Under the pieces are notes generated by a model. It was not told the origin of the DNA. It was given only the letters and a program-made list of their open reading frames with translations, and ran no database searches. The translations under genes and the position numbers were made by a program. From Lachnospiraceae bacterium UBA1201 (GTDB lineage: Bacteria; Bacillota; Clostridia; Lachnospirales; Lachnospiraceae): 31,329 nt of DNA. Position 1 is the first letter of the stretch. Every line of letters starts with the position of its first letter. Location of the stretch: assembly GCA_002309675.1 (NCBI GenBank), contig DBXX01000019.1, positions 165 to 31,493 on the forward strand, written 5' to 3'. Below, piece by piece: positions 1 to 7,631 of the stretch.

Positions 1-665
1 GCCCACTCGTTCTGCATGATACCGAGAAAGTTAACCATCTGGTTGCAAAGTACGGACAGGTGCTTTGCAGGTGCAGATGTGATCTTACCGGGAATACCGC
101 CGAGTCCTTCCACGATCAGCTGCTTCAGGGACCAACCTGCGCAGTAACCGGTCAGCATGGACAGGTCATGGATGTGGATGTCAGCCTCACGATGCGCCTT
201 CGCGATCTCCTCGTCGTAGATCTCAGACAGCCAGTAGTTTGCCGTAACGGCACCGGAGTTCGAAAGGATCAGACCGCCGACCGAATAGGTAACGGTAGAG
301 TTCTCCTTAACACGCCAGTCTTCAACTTTAACGTAGCTGTTAACGACATCTCTGTAGTCCAGGATCGTGGACTTCATGTTACGGATCTTCTCACGCTGCT
401 TACGGTACAGGATGTATGCCTTCGCAACATCGGTATATCCGGACTGCTCGAGAACATGCTCTACGCTGTCCTGGATCTGCTCGACCGTGATGCATCCGTC
501 CTTCTGCTTCGCCTGGAAGTCTGCCGTAACACGCAGAGCGAGAAGCTGGATGATGTCTTTATTTACCAGTTTCTCGGTTGCTACAAAGGCCTTTTCGATC
601 GCCGCTTCGATCTTCGCGATCTGAAATTCCGCCGTTTCCCCATCTCTCTTAATAACCTTGATCAT
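1..665 (-). CDS. nrdD: Anaerobic (class III) ribonucleoside-triphosphate reductase, N-terminal part (gene runs off window)
   Basis: Reduces ribonucleoside triphosphates to dNTPs with a glycyl radical under anaerobic conditions. Only the first 221 codons are present; the active-site and glycyl-radical regions lie outside the window. The product opens with an ATP-cone (MIKVIKRDGETAEFQ, residues 1 to about 90), the allosteric activity domain. The start of the reductase barrel follows, with IHIHDLSMLTGYCAGWSLKQ and IPGKITSAPAKHLSTLCNQM, typical of the archaeal/Thermotoga/clostridial NrdD branch. The ATG at 665 follows a GAGGG site seven bases upstream. It differs clearly from the second nrdD at 5341-7470, so the genome has two class III enzymes. 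Its promoter carries NrdR boxes. hflX lies upstream on the same strand, 190 bases away. Confidence 0.93.
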   Translation of the reverse strand, partial: MIKVIKRDGETAEFQIAKIEAAIEKAFVATEKLVNKDIIQLLALRVTADFQAKQKDGCITVEQIQDSVEHVLEQSGYTDVAKAYILYRKQREKIRNMKSTILDYRDVVNSYVKVEDWRVKENSTVTYSVGGLILSNSGAVTANYWLSEIYDEEIAKAHREADIHIHDLSMLTGYCAGWSLKQLIVEGLGGIPGKITSAPAKHLSVLCNQMVNFLGIMQNEW

Positions 666-744
666 AATAATACCCTCTTTTATATCTTTTTCGAACGCCC
701 CTTAAGCTCTGTCGTAAGGAGTAGGTTTTGTGTTGTTGTACCCT

Positions 745-773
745 ATTCTAGCACACAATATAGTGGGTGTCAA
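745..773 (-). promoter_or_regulatory. Sigma-A type promoter of the first nrdD
   Basis: Read on the minus strand, a perfect -35 TTGACA (768-773) and -10 TAGAAT (745-750) are separated by 17 bases. The predicted transcript starts near 738, giving a leader of about 73 bases. An NrdR box fills the spacer, which fits repression by occlusion. Confidence 0.8.
753..768. promoter_or_regulatory. NrdR box 1 of first nrdD
   Basis: ACACAATATAGTGGGT matches the known NrdR consensus acaCwAtATaTwGtgt at 14 of 16 positions, with the central C-A-AT core intact. It lies inside the promoter spacer. NrdR is the ATP-cone repressor of ribonucleotide reductase genes; nrdR itself is not in the window. Confidence 0.8.
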
Positions 774-782
774 CACCAAAAC

Positions 783-798
783 GCACAATATATTGGGT
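783..798. promoter_or_regulatory. NrdR box 2 of first nrdD
   Basis: GCACAATATATTGGGT matches the NrdR consensus at 14 of 16 positions. It starts 30 bases from box 1, about three helical turns, the usual tandem arrangement of NrdR sites. It lies just upstream of the -35. Confidence 0.8.
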
Positions 799-824
799 GT
801 ACGTAAATAAATACACGCAATAGC

Positions 825-840
825 CCACAATATTTTGTAA
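825..840. promoter_or_regulatory. Possible third NrdR-like box
   Basis: CCACAATATTTTGTAA matches 12 of 16 consensus positions and starts 42 bases (about four helical turns) beyond box 2. It is weaker and AT-rich, so a chance match is possible. Confidence 0.4.
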
Positions 841-855
841 TCGGGTCATTTATCG

Positions 856-2100
856 TCAGATCTTCATCTCTTTCGGCAGATATGCACAGATAAAAATGCC
901 GTCTTCACGATATTCCTGACTGATAAGGCGTCCATATTTGCGGATCAATGTGAGCTTGGCGCTGTCCTCAAAAGGGATCAGACTCTCCCGATAGATCATA
1001 TCCCTGTGCATATAGGATGCCAGCAATTCTCTCAGATCCTCTATCCCTTCTCCGGTCTTCGCGCTGATCATAACCGATGCTTCAGACGAAAAATCACGCA
1101 TCTTCGGTAGTGTGCCTTCATTTTCCTCCCTGACGACATCACATTTATTAAACACGGTAATGACCGGTTTATCTGCGGCATTCAGTTCCCGGAGAGTCTC
1201 CTTTACGACCTGCATCTGCTTATCCATCGCAGGGGAAGAAGCGTCCACGACATGCAATATAAGATCACAATGGACCGCCTCCTCCAAGGTACTCTTAAAG
1301 GCATCAATAACGTCGTGCGGAAGCTTATTGATAAAGCCGACAGTATCGGTAAGCAAAAGTTCTTCTTTATTTGCGAACTTCATGATGCGGGTCGTCGTAT
1401 CCAATGTGGCAAAGAGTTTATTCTCGGACAATACATCTGCATCCGTCAGATAATTCATCAGCGTCGATTTGCCGGCATTCGTATAACCGACGAGAGCCGC
1501 CGACATATGCAGGCTTCTCTTTCGGTTTTTTCTCTGCGCCTCGCGGTTCTTCACCACTTTTTTGAGTTCCTGTTTCAGAAAGCCGATCCGTTCATGGATG
1601 AGGCGTCGGTCGGTTTCGAGCTTCTTTTCACCGGGACCACGCGTTCCTATACCGCCGCCCAGTCGCGACAGGCTCTTACGCAATCCGACCAGACGCGCCG
1701 CGCGATATTTCTGCATGGCCAGTTCGACCTGAAGTTTACCTTCTGCAGAAGCTGCATGCGCGGCAAATATATCCAGAATCAGCATCGTACGGTCCAGAAC
1801 AGCACAATCCAGCGCCTCTTCCATGTTGCGATATTGGACCGGACTGAGTTCATCGTCACAGATCACGCCGTCGGCATGCAGGCCCTGAACGAGCATGCGT
1901 AACTCTTCGAGTTTACCGCTTCCTACATACGTCACCGGATGGATTCGCGTCAGGTTCTGCGTCAAACTGCCGCAGGCCTCGCCTCCGGCAGTCTTCACTA
2001 ATTCTTCTAATTCTTTCAAAGAATCATCCAGTTCGCTCTCCTCGCCGGTACTTACACCGACGAGCACGAAACGTTTTATTTCTTCCTGTGTATCGATCAT
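856..2100 (-). CDS. hflX: GTPase HflX, ribosome-associated
   Basis: HflX is a translation-factor class GTPase that binds the 50S subunit and splits stalled or hibernating 70S ribosomes. The 414-residue product has the N-terminal HflX domain, the glycine-rich linker GGGIGTRGPGEKKLETDRR, and a GTPase domain with G1 GYTNAGKS (residues 205-212), G3 DTVGF, G4 NKCD and G5 SAKTGEG. Length is normal for the family. The ATG overlaps the TGA of the upstream lipoprotein gene (ATGA), with GGAG eight bases before it inside that gene, so the two are probably translationally coupled. No clear terminator separates it from nrdD, which has its own promoter. Confidence 0.95.
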   Translation of the reverse strand: MIDTQEEIKRFVLVGVSTGEESELDDSLKELEELVKTAGGEACGSLTQNLTRIHPVTYVGSGKLEELRMLVQGLHADGVICDDELSPVQYRNMEEALDCAVLDRTMLILDIFAAHAASAEGKLQVELAMQKYRAARLVGLRKSLSRLGGGIGTRGPGEKKLETDRRLIHERIGFLKQELKKVVKNREAQRKNRKRSLHMSAALVGYTNAGKSTLMNYLTDADVLSENKLFATLDTTTRIMKFANKEELLLTDTVGFINKLPHDVIDAFKSTLEEAVHCDLILHVVDASSPAMDKQMQVVKETLRELNAADKPVITVFNKCDVVREENEGTLPKMRDFSSEASVMISAKTGEGIEDLRELLASYMHRDMIYRESLIPFEDSAKLTLIRKYGRLISQEYREDGIFICAYLPKEMKI

Positions 2101-3278
2101 TGGTTTTCTCCGGGTATATGTTCGATCTTCATATTGATAAGAGATATCTCGGAATCGATTTTATCATCATCCGGATAGGTTTCTTTGTAGGCCAATGCTT
2201 TATCATATGCATTGGCGTAATCTCCGAGTTGATACAGGATCATGATCTCATTCCATGCCAGATCATCATTGCATCCATGGTCCCCCAGTGCGATCGCGGA
2301 TGCGATATTATGTTTTGCGTTGTTATAATCGCCGAGTTCGTACTGTGCATAGGCACACTGCGCCCAAATCGCCTGGATCTCTGGTGTATTCCGTCCTTTT
2401 GCTCCGGTCTGAAGGAAGCTCTTATAGATCGATTCCGCTTTCTTGAAATCTCCCAGATTTTCCTGGCACAAGCCTGCATATAATACCGCTGAAGGATCGT
2501 TGCTCTTTATCGGAGCGGCCAGTTCCTGAAGTGCGTTGGAGTATTTTCCGAGGAGGTAATACGCCTTACCCTTCAGCAGGTGGATACTGTCCGAATCCTC
2601 CGTGCTCTCAAATATCTTATTCAGGAAATCCACTCCGGACTCCGCGTAGCCGAGCTCCGAAAGCGTCTCATAGATCCGGAAATCCAAGAACGGGTCTTCG
2701 GAAAGATCCGCACATTCTTTCAAATCATTGAAGCCAGCCTCAAACGAGCCGCTGCGGATGTAGACGGTACCGCGCAGGAACAGGGAATCGGTTTTATGTA
2801 CGTCGAGTTCGATCAATGCATTCAGGGTCGCAAGGGCTTCCTGATAGAAACCTCCCTGTGCTTCAGCCTGTGCGCGATAAGAAAGGATATCATAATCGAT
2901 CGCTCCGACACGGGTGCCGGTGTTTTTGATCGCCTGGGTAAACTGACCGATCGCTGCGTCATAGTTCTTCTGCTCGAGATAGACCAGTCCCTTTCCGCGA
3001 TACGCTTCCTGCTGATCCTTATCCAGGGAAATCGAGGAATCAAAAGCTTTAAATGCCTTTTCGTACTCTTTCATCTCGAGATAATTCATGCCCAGATCGC
3101 AATAGATGGAAGGATTTTGATCATCCAGCGAGATCGCCTGAAGGAACAGGCCTTCCGCCTCTTTATAGTTTTTCTGATTATACAATGTGATACCATCCGA
3201 TCTCATGATGGCAGCTTCGGAACTGCATCCGCTTAAAGCAGCGATCAGAGGTAATATCATCCATGCTTTCTTTTTCAT
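2097..3278 (-). CDS. Tetratricopeptide-repeat lipoprotein
   Basis: The predicted 393-residue protein begins MKKKAWMILPLIAALSGC, a lipoprotein signal with lipobox LSGC and Cys18 as lipidation site. It should sit on the outer face of the membrane. The rest is a run of TPR helices with pattern A-Y-xx-G-xx-Y, for example YKEAEGLFLQAISLDDQNPS and YEKAFKAFDSSISLDKDQQE, continuing to near the C terminus. TPR proteins usually act as binding scaffolds; the partner is unknown. The ATG at 3278 was chosen over longer in-frame starts because GGAG precedes it by about six bases and it gives a proper signal peptide. The stop overlaps the hflX start. Confidence 0.85.
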   Translation of the reverse strand: MKKKAWMILPLIAALSGCSSEAAIMRSDGITLYNQKNYKEAEGLFLQAISLDDQNPSIYCDLGMNYLEMKEYEKAFKAFDSSISLDKDQQEAYRGKGLVYLEQKNYDAAIGQFTQAIKNTGTRVGAIDYDILSYRAQAEAQGGFYQEALATLNALIELDVHKTDSLFLRGTVYIRSGSFEAGFNDLKECADLSEDPFLDFRIYETLSELGYAESGVDFLNKIFESTEDSDSIHLLKGKAYYLLGKYSNALQELAAPIKSNDPSAVLYAGLCQENLGDFKKAESIYKSFLQTGAKGRNTPEIQAIWAQCAYAQYELGDYNNAKHNIASAIALGDHGCNDDLAWNEIMILYQLGDYANAYDKALAYKETYPDDDKIDSEISLINMKIEHIPGENQ

Positions 3279-3294
3279 AATGATCTCCAGATAC

Positions 3295-3323
3295 TTGTAT
3301 CCTTTCGGAATATGTGTTACAAT
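3295..3323 (+). promoter_or_regulatory. Promoter of degV-family gene
   Basis: TTGTAT (3295-3300), a 17-base spacer and TACAAT (3318-3323). The predicted start near 3330 gives a leader of about 40 bases before the ATG at 3372. Confidence 0.6.
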
Positions 3324-3337
3324 GATTAACACGTCAG
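3309..3337 (-). promoter_or_regulatory. Weak candidate promoter for lipoprotein-hflX
   Basis: On the minus strand CTGACG (3332-3337) and CATATT (3309-3314) are 17 bases apart, each matching four of six consensus bases. The start would be about 24 bases before the ATG, leaving the RBS intact. It overlaps the opposing degV promoter. Confidence 0.35.
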
Positions 3338-3371
3338 ATACGTGCAATGCAAACGCACAGAAAGGTTTTTT

Positions 3372-4235
3372 ATGAAACGATTTTTGATCTCTACCGACTC
3401 TACTTGTGACCTGCCGGACGATTTCGTGAAAGAGTATAACATTCCCGTTATCAGTCTTTACTACATCATGGACGGCGTTTCCTACGGTCCGGACTGCCAG
3501 ATGGCGCCGCAAACATTCTATGCTAAGATGCGTGACGGTTTATTACCGACTACCAACGCGATGAACCCGGAAGGCTTTATCGAAAAGATCCGTCCCTATG
3601 TTGCGGAAGGATATGACATCCTTCATATCGCGTTTTCTTCAGGTTTAAGTTCAACCTGCCAGAATGCATTTTCCGGAGCCAATACTCTGATGGAGGAGTT
3701 CCCCGATCGAAAGATCATCGTGATCGACTCTCTCTCCGCTTCTTTGGGACAGGGCCTCGTTGTATATAAGGCCGTTATGATGAAAGAACAAGGTAAATCC
3801 ATGGAGGAGATCGCAGACTGGCTTAAGGAAAACATCCTGCATTTCTGTCATCAGTTTACGGTCAATGACCTCTTCCACCTGCACCGCGGCGGCCGTGTTT
3901 CAAAAACAGCGGCGATCGTCGGAACTTTGGTAAATCTGAAGCCTGTTCTTCATGTGGATAACGAAGGTCTTTTAAAGCCCGTCGGCAAATCCATCGGCCG
4001 TAAGAAGTCCCTGAACGCGCTGGTCGACAACATGGGCGCCACCTTAGGCGACTGGGAAAACGATACGATCTTCATCGGTCACGGCGACTGCCTCGACGAT
4101 GCGAAATACGTTGCAGCTCAGGTCAAGAGCCGCTTCGGTATCGATTGCAAGATCATCAACTACATCTCTCCGACCATCGGAGCCCATTCCGGTCCCGGAA
4201 CCGTCGCTCTGTTCTTCATGGGAGAGAAACGATAA
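3372..4235 (+). CDS. DegV family fatty-acid-binding protein
   Basis: DegV/FakB-type proteins bind a single fatty acid in a two-domain fold. Some deliver it to the kinase FakA for phosphorylation and phospholipid synthesis. The 287-residue product has the N-terminal ISTDSTCDLPDDF, the central AFSSGLSSTCQNAF with fatty-acid-contacting Ser/Thr, FHLHRGGRVSKTAAIVGTLV, and the C-terminal GAHSGPGTVALFFMG, all typical. The ATG at 3372 follows AAAGG by six bases; the longer reading from 3342 adds only non-family residues. Monocistronic: own promoter and terminator. No fakA is seen, so a role in FakA exchange is inference. Confidence 0.92.
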   Translation: MKRFLISTDSTCDLPDDFVKEYNIPVISLYYIMDGVSYGPDCQMAPQTFYAKMRDGLLPTTNAMNPEGFIEKIRPYVAEGYDILHIAFSSGLSSTCQNAFSGANTLMEEFPDRKIIVIDSLSASLGQGLVVYKAVMMKEQGKSMEEIADWLKENILHFCHQFTVNDLFHLHRGGRVSKTAAIVGTLVNLKPVLHVDNEGLLKPVGKSIGRKKSLNALVDNMGATLGDWENDTIFIGHGDCLDDAKYVAAQVKSRFGIDCKIINYISPTIGAHSGPGTVALFFMGEKR

Positions 4236-4255
4236 AACCGATCGAATGAATAACC

Positions 4256-4296
4256 TACGGCTGACCCGTCATCTACGACGGATCAGCCGTATTTTT
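4256..4296 (+). terminator. Rho-independent terminator after degV
   Basis: Arms TACGGCTGAcCCGTC (4256-4270) and GACGGaTCAGCCGTA (4277-4291) form a 14-pair stem with one mismatch and a six-base loop, followed by TTTTT (4292-4296). The dut stop codon, from the opposite side, lies in the T run, so one element may serve both convergent genes. Confidence 0.85.
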
Positions 4297-4744
4297 ATAC
4301 GATGCCGGTGCTGCCGAAACCGCCGCGATCCTCACCATCGAGACTCTCGACTTCTTCAAATACGATCTTAGGCTGGTTCTCCATGATCCGGAACTGACAG
4401 ATACGGTCTCCGACATGGATCTCGGTGTCACGCATCGCAAGCGCCGGAAAGCGCCAGATGTCATTGTTCCCACAATATGAGCAGTCGACAACGCCCATAT
4501 GATTTGCCTGAAGCACTCCGAAATTCTTAAATGTCGAACTTCTCGGTACAATGTGAGCCTCATATCCTTCCGGCAGCTGCATGCACACACCGAGGCTGAT
4601 CAATTTGAACTCGCCCGCCTTTAGCACAACATCCTCCGCTGCCCGAAGATCGATCCAGTCCGACTTACCGTCAATATAGGTCAGTTTCTCGATCTGATCG
4701 GAAACATAGCGGATCTTGATCTTTTTCATGATTTGATTCTCCAT
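4295..4744 (-). CDS. dut: dUTP diphosphatase
   Basis: Hydrolyses dUTP to dUMP and pyrophosphate, keeping uracil out of DNA and supplying dUMP for thymidylate. The 149-residue product has the trimeric dUTPase motifs: IDLRA (31-35), PRSS (67-70), GVVD with catalytic Asp87 and Tyr90, GDRICQ (112-117) and the C-terminal RGGFGSTG (140-147) that closes over the substrate. Motif 3 has a Cys-rich variant (CSYCGNND), a form I recall from clostridial relatives. The ATG at 4744 has AGGAAGG about eight bases upstream; a second ATG at 4729 has a poorer site. It is last in an nrdD-nrdG-dut series, 85 bases after nrdG, consistent with a dNTP-supply operon. Confidence 0.95.
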   Translation of the reverse strand: MENQIMKKIKIRYVSDQIEKLTYIDGKSDWIDLRAAEDVVLKAGEFKLISLGVCMQLPEGYEAHIVPRSSTFKNFGVLQANHMGVVDCSYCGNNDIWRFPALAMRDTEIHVGDRICQFRIMENQPKIVFEEVESLDGEDRGGFGSTGIV

Positions 4745-4763
4745 GGGATCATCCTTCCTATGC

Positions 4764-4777
4764 GGCAGTCGCCTGCC
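4764..4777 (-). other. Small hairpin with GNRA loop in the nrdG-dut gap
   Basis: On the mRNA strand GGCAG-GCGA-CTGCC forms a five-pair stem with a GNRA-type tetraloop, just upstream of the dut ribosome binding site. It lacks a T run, so it is not a terminator. It could be an mRNA stability or processing element. Confidence 0.4.
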
Positions 4778-4829
4778 TGTTTCCTGTCTTCATTTCTGAT
4801 GCATTGCAGTGGTTCTCCATTACCGCAGA

Positions 4830-5327
4830 TCAGTCACAAAACAATACAGCTTCTTTATCTTCGCTCTGCAGACTCTTCTGAACATCGATCACTTTCTGGT
4901 TCGAGCTCCCCCGCCACTTTAACTGATTATCCAAAAGTTCCGCTACAAATGGACCGTCGATCACAACATCGATCTGTTTCATCATCGGCAGATCGCGGAT
5001 CGCCTCCCATTCATACCCCGTATACAACCAGATCGTCTTATCCGGGAAGCTTTTACGGATCTCAGCGATCAAATCGGCTACATCGGCCCGGTTTTTATAG
5101 AACAGCGGATCGCCGCCGCTGAATGTGATCCCGGAGATATAGTCTTTTGCAAGCTCATCAAAGACTTCCTGTTTAGCAGCCTCATCAAACGGCAGCCCAC
5201 CTTCGCAATCCCAAGTAACAGGATTTTGGCAGCCTTCGCAACAATGCGAGCAGCCGCTGACCCAGAGGACCACACGAAGCCCGTCGCCGTTGAGCATATC
5301 ATCCTTCGTTATATTGTGATAACGCAT
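4830..5327 (-). CDS. nrdG: Anaerobic ribonucleotide reductase activase (radical SAM)
   Basis: NrdG uses S-adenosylmethionine and a 4Fe-4S cluster to install the glycyl radical on NrdD. The 165-residue product carries the radical SAM CX3CX2C motif as CSHCCEGC (Cys26, Cys30, Cys33), then FSGGDPL (the GGD SAM-binding motif) and WLYTGYEWE, all standard NrdG features. The start ATG at 5327 follows GGAG by eight bases and lies 13 bases after the nrdD stop, so the two are surely co-transcribed. It probably also activates the other NrdD at the window's left edge, if that gene has no partner outside. Confidence 0.96.
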   Translation of the reverse strand: MRYHNITKDDMLNGDGLRVVLWVSGCSHCCEGCQNPVTWDCEGGLPFDEAAKQEVFDELAKDYISGITFSGGDPLFYKNRADVADLIAEIRKSFPDKTIWLYTGYEWEAIRDLPMMKQIDVVIDGPFVAELLDNQLKWRGSSNQKVIDVQKSLQSEDKEAVLFCD

Positions 5328-5340
5328 CTTATATCTCCGT

Positions 5341-7470
5341 TTACATTGATTTTCGTTCTGCGATCTCTGCCATCTTCGCTGCGTTCAGGCGTGTATCGCC
5401 TTTAACACGTGAGTACGAAAGATAGCCGTTCATACGATCGATCTTCGTCAGGTTACGACTTCCGCACTTCGGGCAGACATCCATTTCGAGTTCCTGATGG
5501 CCGCAATCGTCACAATAAGCAAGTGACATATTTACGCCCTCGTAGAAGCCCATCTTCATGGCACGGCGTACCAACGTCTTGATCGCCTCTTTGTTGTAGT
5601 CGATCGGATATTTTACATACTGGATCTTACCGCCGTTCGACAGTTCCCAGAAACGATATTCGAGATCCTGCTTCTGGATCGGTGTGATATTCTCCGTAAC
5701 GTGGCAGTGGAAACCATTGCTCACATATTCACGATCGGATACATTTTCAACGATACCGTACTTCTTACGGAACTGCTTCACCTGCAGACCGCAGAGGTTC
5801 TCAGCAGGCGTTGCATAGATCGCATACAGATGGCCGTCGGCCTCCTTATACTCTTCGATCTTTTTATTGATATAGGTCAGAACTTCCAGTGCAAACGCAC
5901 CGTCTTCCACGAGAGATTTGCCGTTATACAACTGCTGAAGTTCATTAAATGCCGTAATACCGAAGGATGCCGTAGCTGCCTTCAGAACCGGCTTGATCTT
6001 ATCATGGATGCCCAGATGGCCGCCGTAGAAGCCGCCTTCGCAGTATGCGAGTGGATTCGTGGAAGCCTTCATCTCACCGAGGTATGCATAAGTACGAATA
6101 TGCAGCTGACGGATCAGGTTCAGATAATAGTCCAGTACTTCATAGAAGTCTCTCGACTCCTGACGGGATTTCGCCAGAATCATCGGTAAATGCAGGCTGA
6201 CAACACCGATGTTGAAGCGGCCTACAAATATAGGCTTATCCTTATCATCTGCCGGGTGCATTCCGCCGCGCTCATACCAGGGCGACAGGAAAGCTCGGCA
6301 TCCCATCGGGGAAATGACTTCGCCGTAGTTCTTATACATGCTGGCGATATAACCCTTACCGGTCAATGAGAGCCAGTCCGGATACATGGTCTTCGAGGAG
6401 CACTCGATGCCCGCCTCGAAAACATCCTCCAGCTCACAGTCGGGACCGTGCAGGTTCTCATCATACAGGAATACGATCTTCGGGAAGAGAACCGGTTTCT
6501 TACACTCGCTCTTACCCTGCCCTTTGCGGCGCACCTGCAGCATCTTGATGGTCGCCATCTTTGCGAAACGGCCTGTCCCGATACCCGCCGTCACCGTAAT
6601 AAACGGATAGTCACCACGTGAGGATGCTACGGTATTGAATTTATACTCCCAGCCCTGGAAGCCCTGCTCAAAGTCGCGCTCTATGTCTTTGATTGCTTCT
6701 TCCTTTGCGCGCTCCTCACTGATGCCGAGATCGGTATATTTCTTGAAATATTTTACGTACGATTTTTCTGCATAAGGCTCGAGGATCTTATCTGCCTGCG
6801 GGATGGTGAACCCACCGTACTGCTGGCTGGCAGCCGAAAGGACGATATCACCGATAACGTCGAATGCTACATCCAGGGTCTTCGGCTCATTGTACCAAAG
6901 ATTACCCATCTCGAAGCCGCCGCGCAGAACTTCCTCTACATTAAACAGACAGCAGTTCATGGTATCGCGGCGAGCAGCCATATCGTGAATATAGAGGTAT
7001 CCTTCACGGATCGCCTGCAGTTCCTCCGTCGTCAGGAAGAACTTCTTATACAGGGACTTATTGAGCTCATTAAAGATCAGGCTTCGCTTCGAAGAAACCA
7101 GTGCGCTGTCCGTGTTGGAGTTCTCCTTATCGCCGATATACATGATGGACTGGCTGGCCTTATAAACGTCATCCAGCATCTGCACGAAATCCTGCTTATA
7201 GTTGCGGTAATCGCGGTAGGATTTCGCTACGGCCGGGTTCACGCGTTCCAGTGCGCCCTCTACGACATTATGCATCTGCGCGATCGCGATCTCCTTAAGG
7301 CCCAGTTCCTCGACCTTCTCTTCTACAAATTGACATATGAAATCGAGCTCTTGCTGCGTAAACGTAACAAGCGCACGATAAGCGGATTTATTAACAGCTA
7401 CAACGACTTTCTGGACGTTAAAGTCTTCTTTTGTGCCGTCCTTCTTTATAACTTTGACTCCCTGCAACAT
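5341..7470 (-). CDS. nrdD: Anaerobic (class III) ribonucleoside-triphosphate reductase, complete
   Basis: The 709-residue enzyme makes dNTPs anaerobically. It has an N-terminal ATP-cone (VKVIKKDGTKEDFNVQKV, about residues 5-90), the ten-stranded barrel with IHDMAARRDTMNCCLFN, and a C-terminal zinc site formed by CDDC and CPKC. The radical Gly682 follows in RMNGYLSYSR. Length fits the T4/Lactococcus-like branch of NrdD and differs from the other copy. The ATG at 7470 follows GGGAGGT by about seven bases. It heads nrdD-nrdG-dut. The promoter region has two NrdR-like boxes 32 bases apart. Confidence 0.96.
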   Translation of the reverse strand: MLQGVKVIKKDGTKEDFNVQKVVVAVNKSAYRALVTFTQQELDFICQFVEEKVEELGLKEIAIAQMHNVVEGALERVNPAVAKSYRDYRNYKQDFVQMLDDVYKASQSIMYIGDKENSNTDSALVSSKRSLIFNELNKSLYKKFFLTTEELQAIREGYLYIHDMAARRDTMNCCLFNVEEVLRGGFEMGNLWYNEPKTLDVAFDVIGDIVLSAASQQYGGFTIPQADKILEPYAEKSYVKYFKKYTDLGISEERAKEEAIKDIERDFEQGFQGWEYKFNTVASSRGDYPFITVTAGIGTGRFAKMATIKMLQVRRKGQGKSECKKPVLFPKIVFLYDENLHGPDCELEDVFEAGIECSSKTMYPDWLSLTGKGYIASMYKNYGEVISPMGCRAFLSPWYERGGMHPADDKDKPIFVGRFNIGVVSLHLPMILAKSRQESRDFYEVLDYYLNLIRQLHIRTYAYLGEMKASTNPLAYCEGGFYGGHLGIHDKIKPVLKAATASFGITAFNELQQLYNGKSLVEDGAFALEVLTYINKKIEEYKEADGHLYAIYATPAENLCGLQVKQFRKKYGIVENVSDREYVSNGFHCHVTENITPIQKQDLEYRFWELSNGGKIQYVKYPIDYNKEAIKTLVRRAMKMGFYEGVNMSLAYCDDCGHQELEMDVCPKCGSRNLTKIDRMNGYLSYSRVKGDTRLNAAKMAEIAERKSM

Positions 7471-7514
7471 AAAAATACCTCCCTGCTTTTATGTCAAACG
7501 CCGTTAGCCTTAAA

Positions 7515-7530
7515 CAACTATATCTAGTGC
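7515..7530. promoter_or_regulatory. NrdR-like box A of second nrdD
   Basis: CAACTATATCTAGTGC matches 12 of 16 NrdR consensus positions, including the C-T-ATAT-TAG core. It lies in the leader of nrdD2, about 45 bases before the start codon. Confidence 0.6.
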
Positions 7531-7546
7531 GATTTATGGAGCTTAA

Positions 7547-7562
7547 TCACAAGATATCGTAT
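7547..7562. promoter_or_regulatory. NrdR-like box B of second nrdD
   Basis: TCACAAGATATCGTAT matches 12 of 16 consensus positions. Its 32-base offset from box A is the classic spacing for paired NrdR sites (three helical turns), which strengthens both. Confidence 0.55.
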
Positions 7563-7585
7563 TCAACACGCTAAGCATATCACAA
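7556..7585 (-). promoter_or_regulatory. Candidate promoter of nrdD-nrdG-dut
   Basis: Minus-strand TTGTGA (7580-7585), an 18-base spacer and TACGAT (7556-7561), four of six matches each. The -10 lies within NrdR-like box B, which would allow repression. Weak hexamers keep confidence low. Confidence 0.4.
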
Positions 7586-7631
7586 TTCGACCATAAAAAC
7601 AAGAGGTATTTTTTGTTTTTTATCCGAGTGT

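Noticed and set aside
60..806. 248-codon plus-strand open frame over nrdD1
   Set aside because: Shadow of the reductase gene; the opposite strand encodes clear ATP-cone and NrdD sequence.
3294..3322. Minus-strand TTGTAA-N17-TACAAG as lipoprotein promoter
   Set aside because: The start would fall near 3287, cutting into the ribosome binding site at 3282-3288.
7596..7622. AAAAAC...TTTTTG inverted repeat downstream of the repeat-protein gene as terminator
   Set aside because: Only A-T pairs and a GC-free stem; too weak to call.
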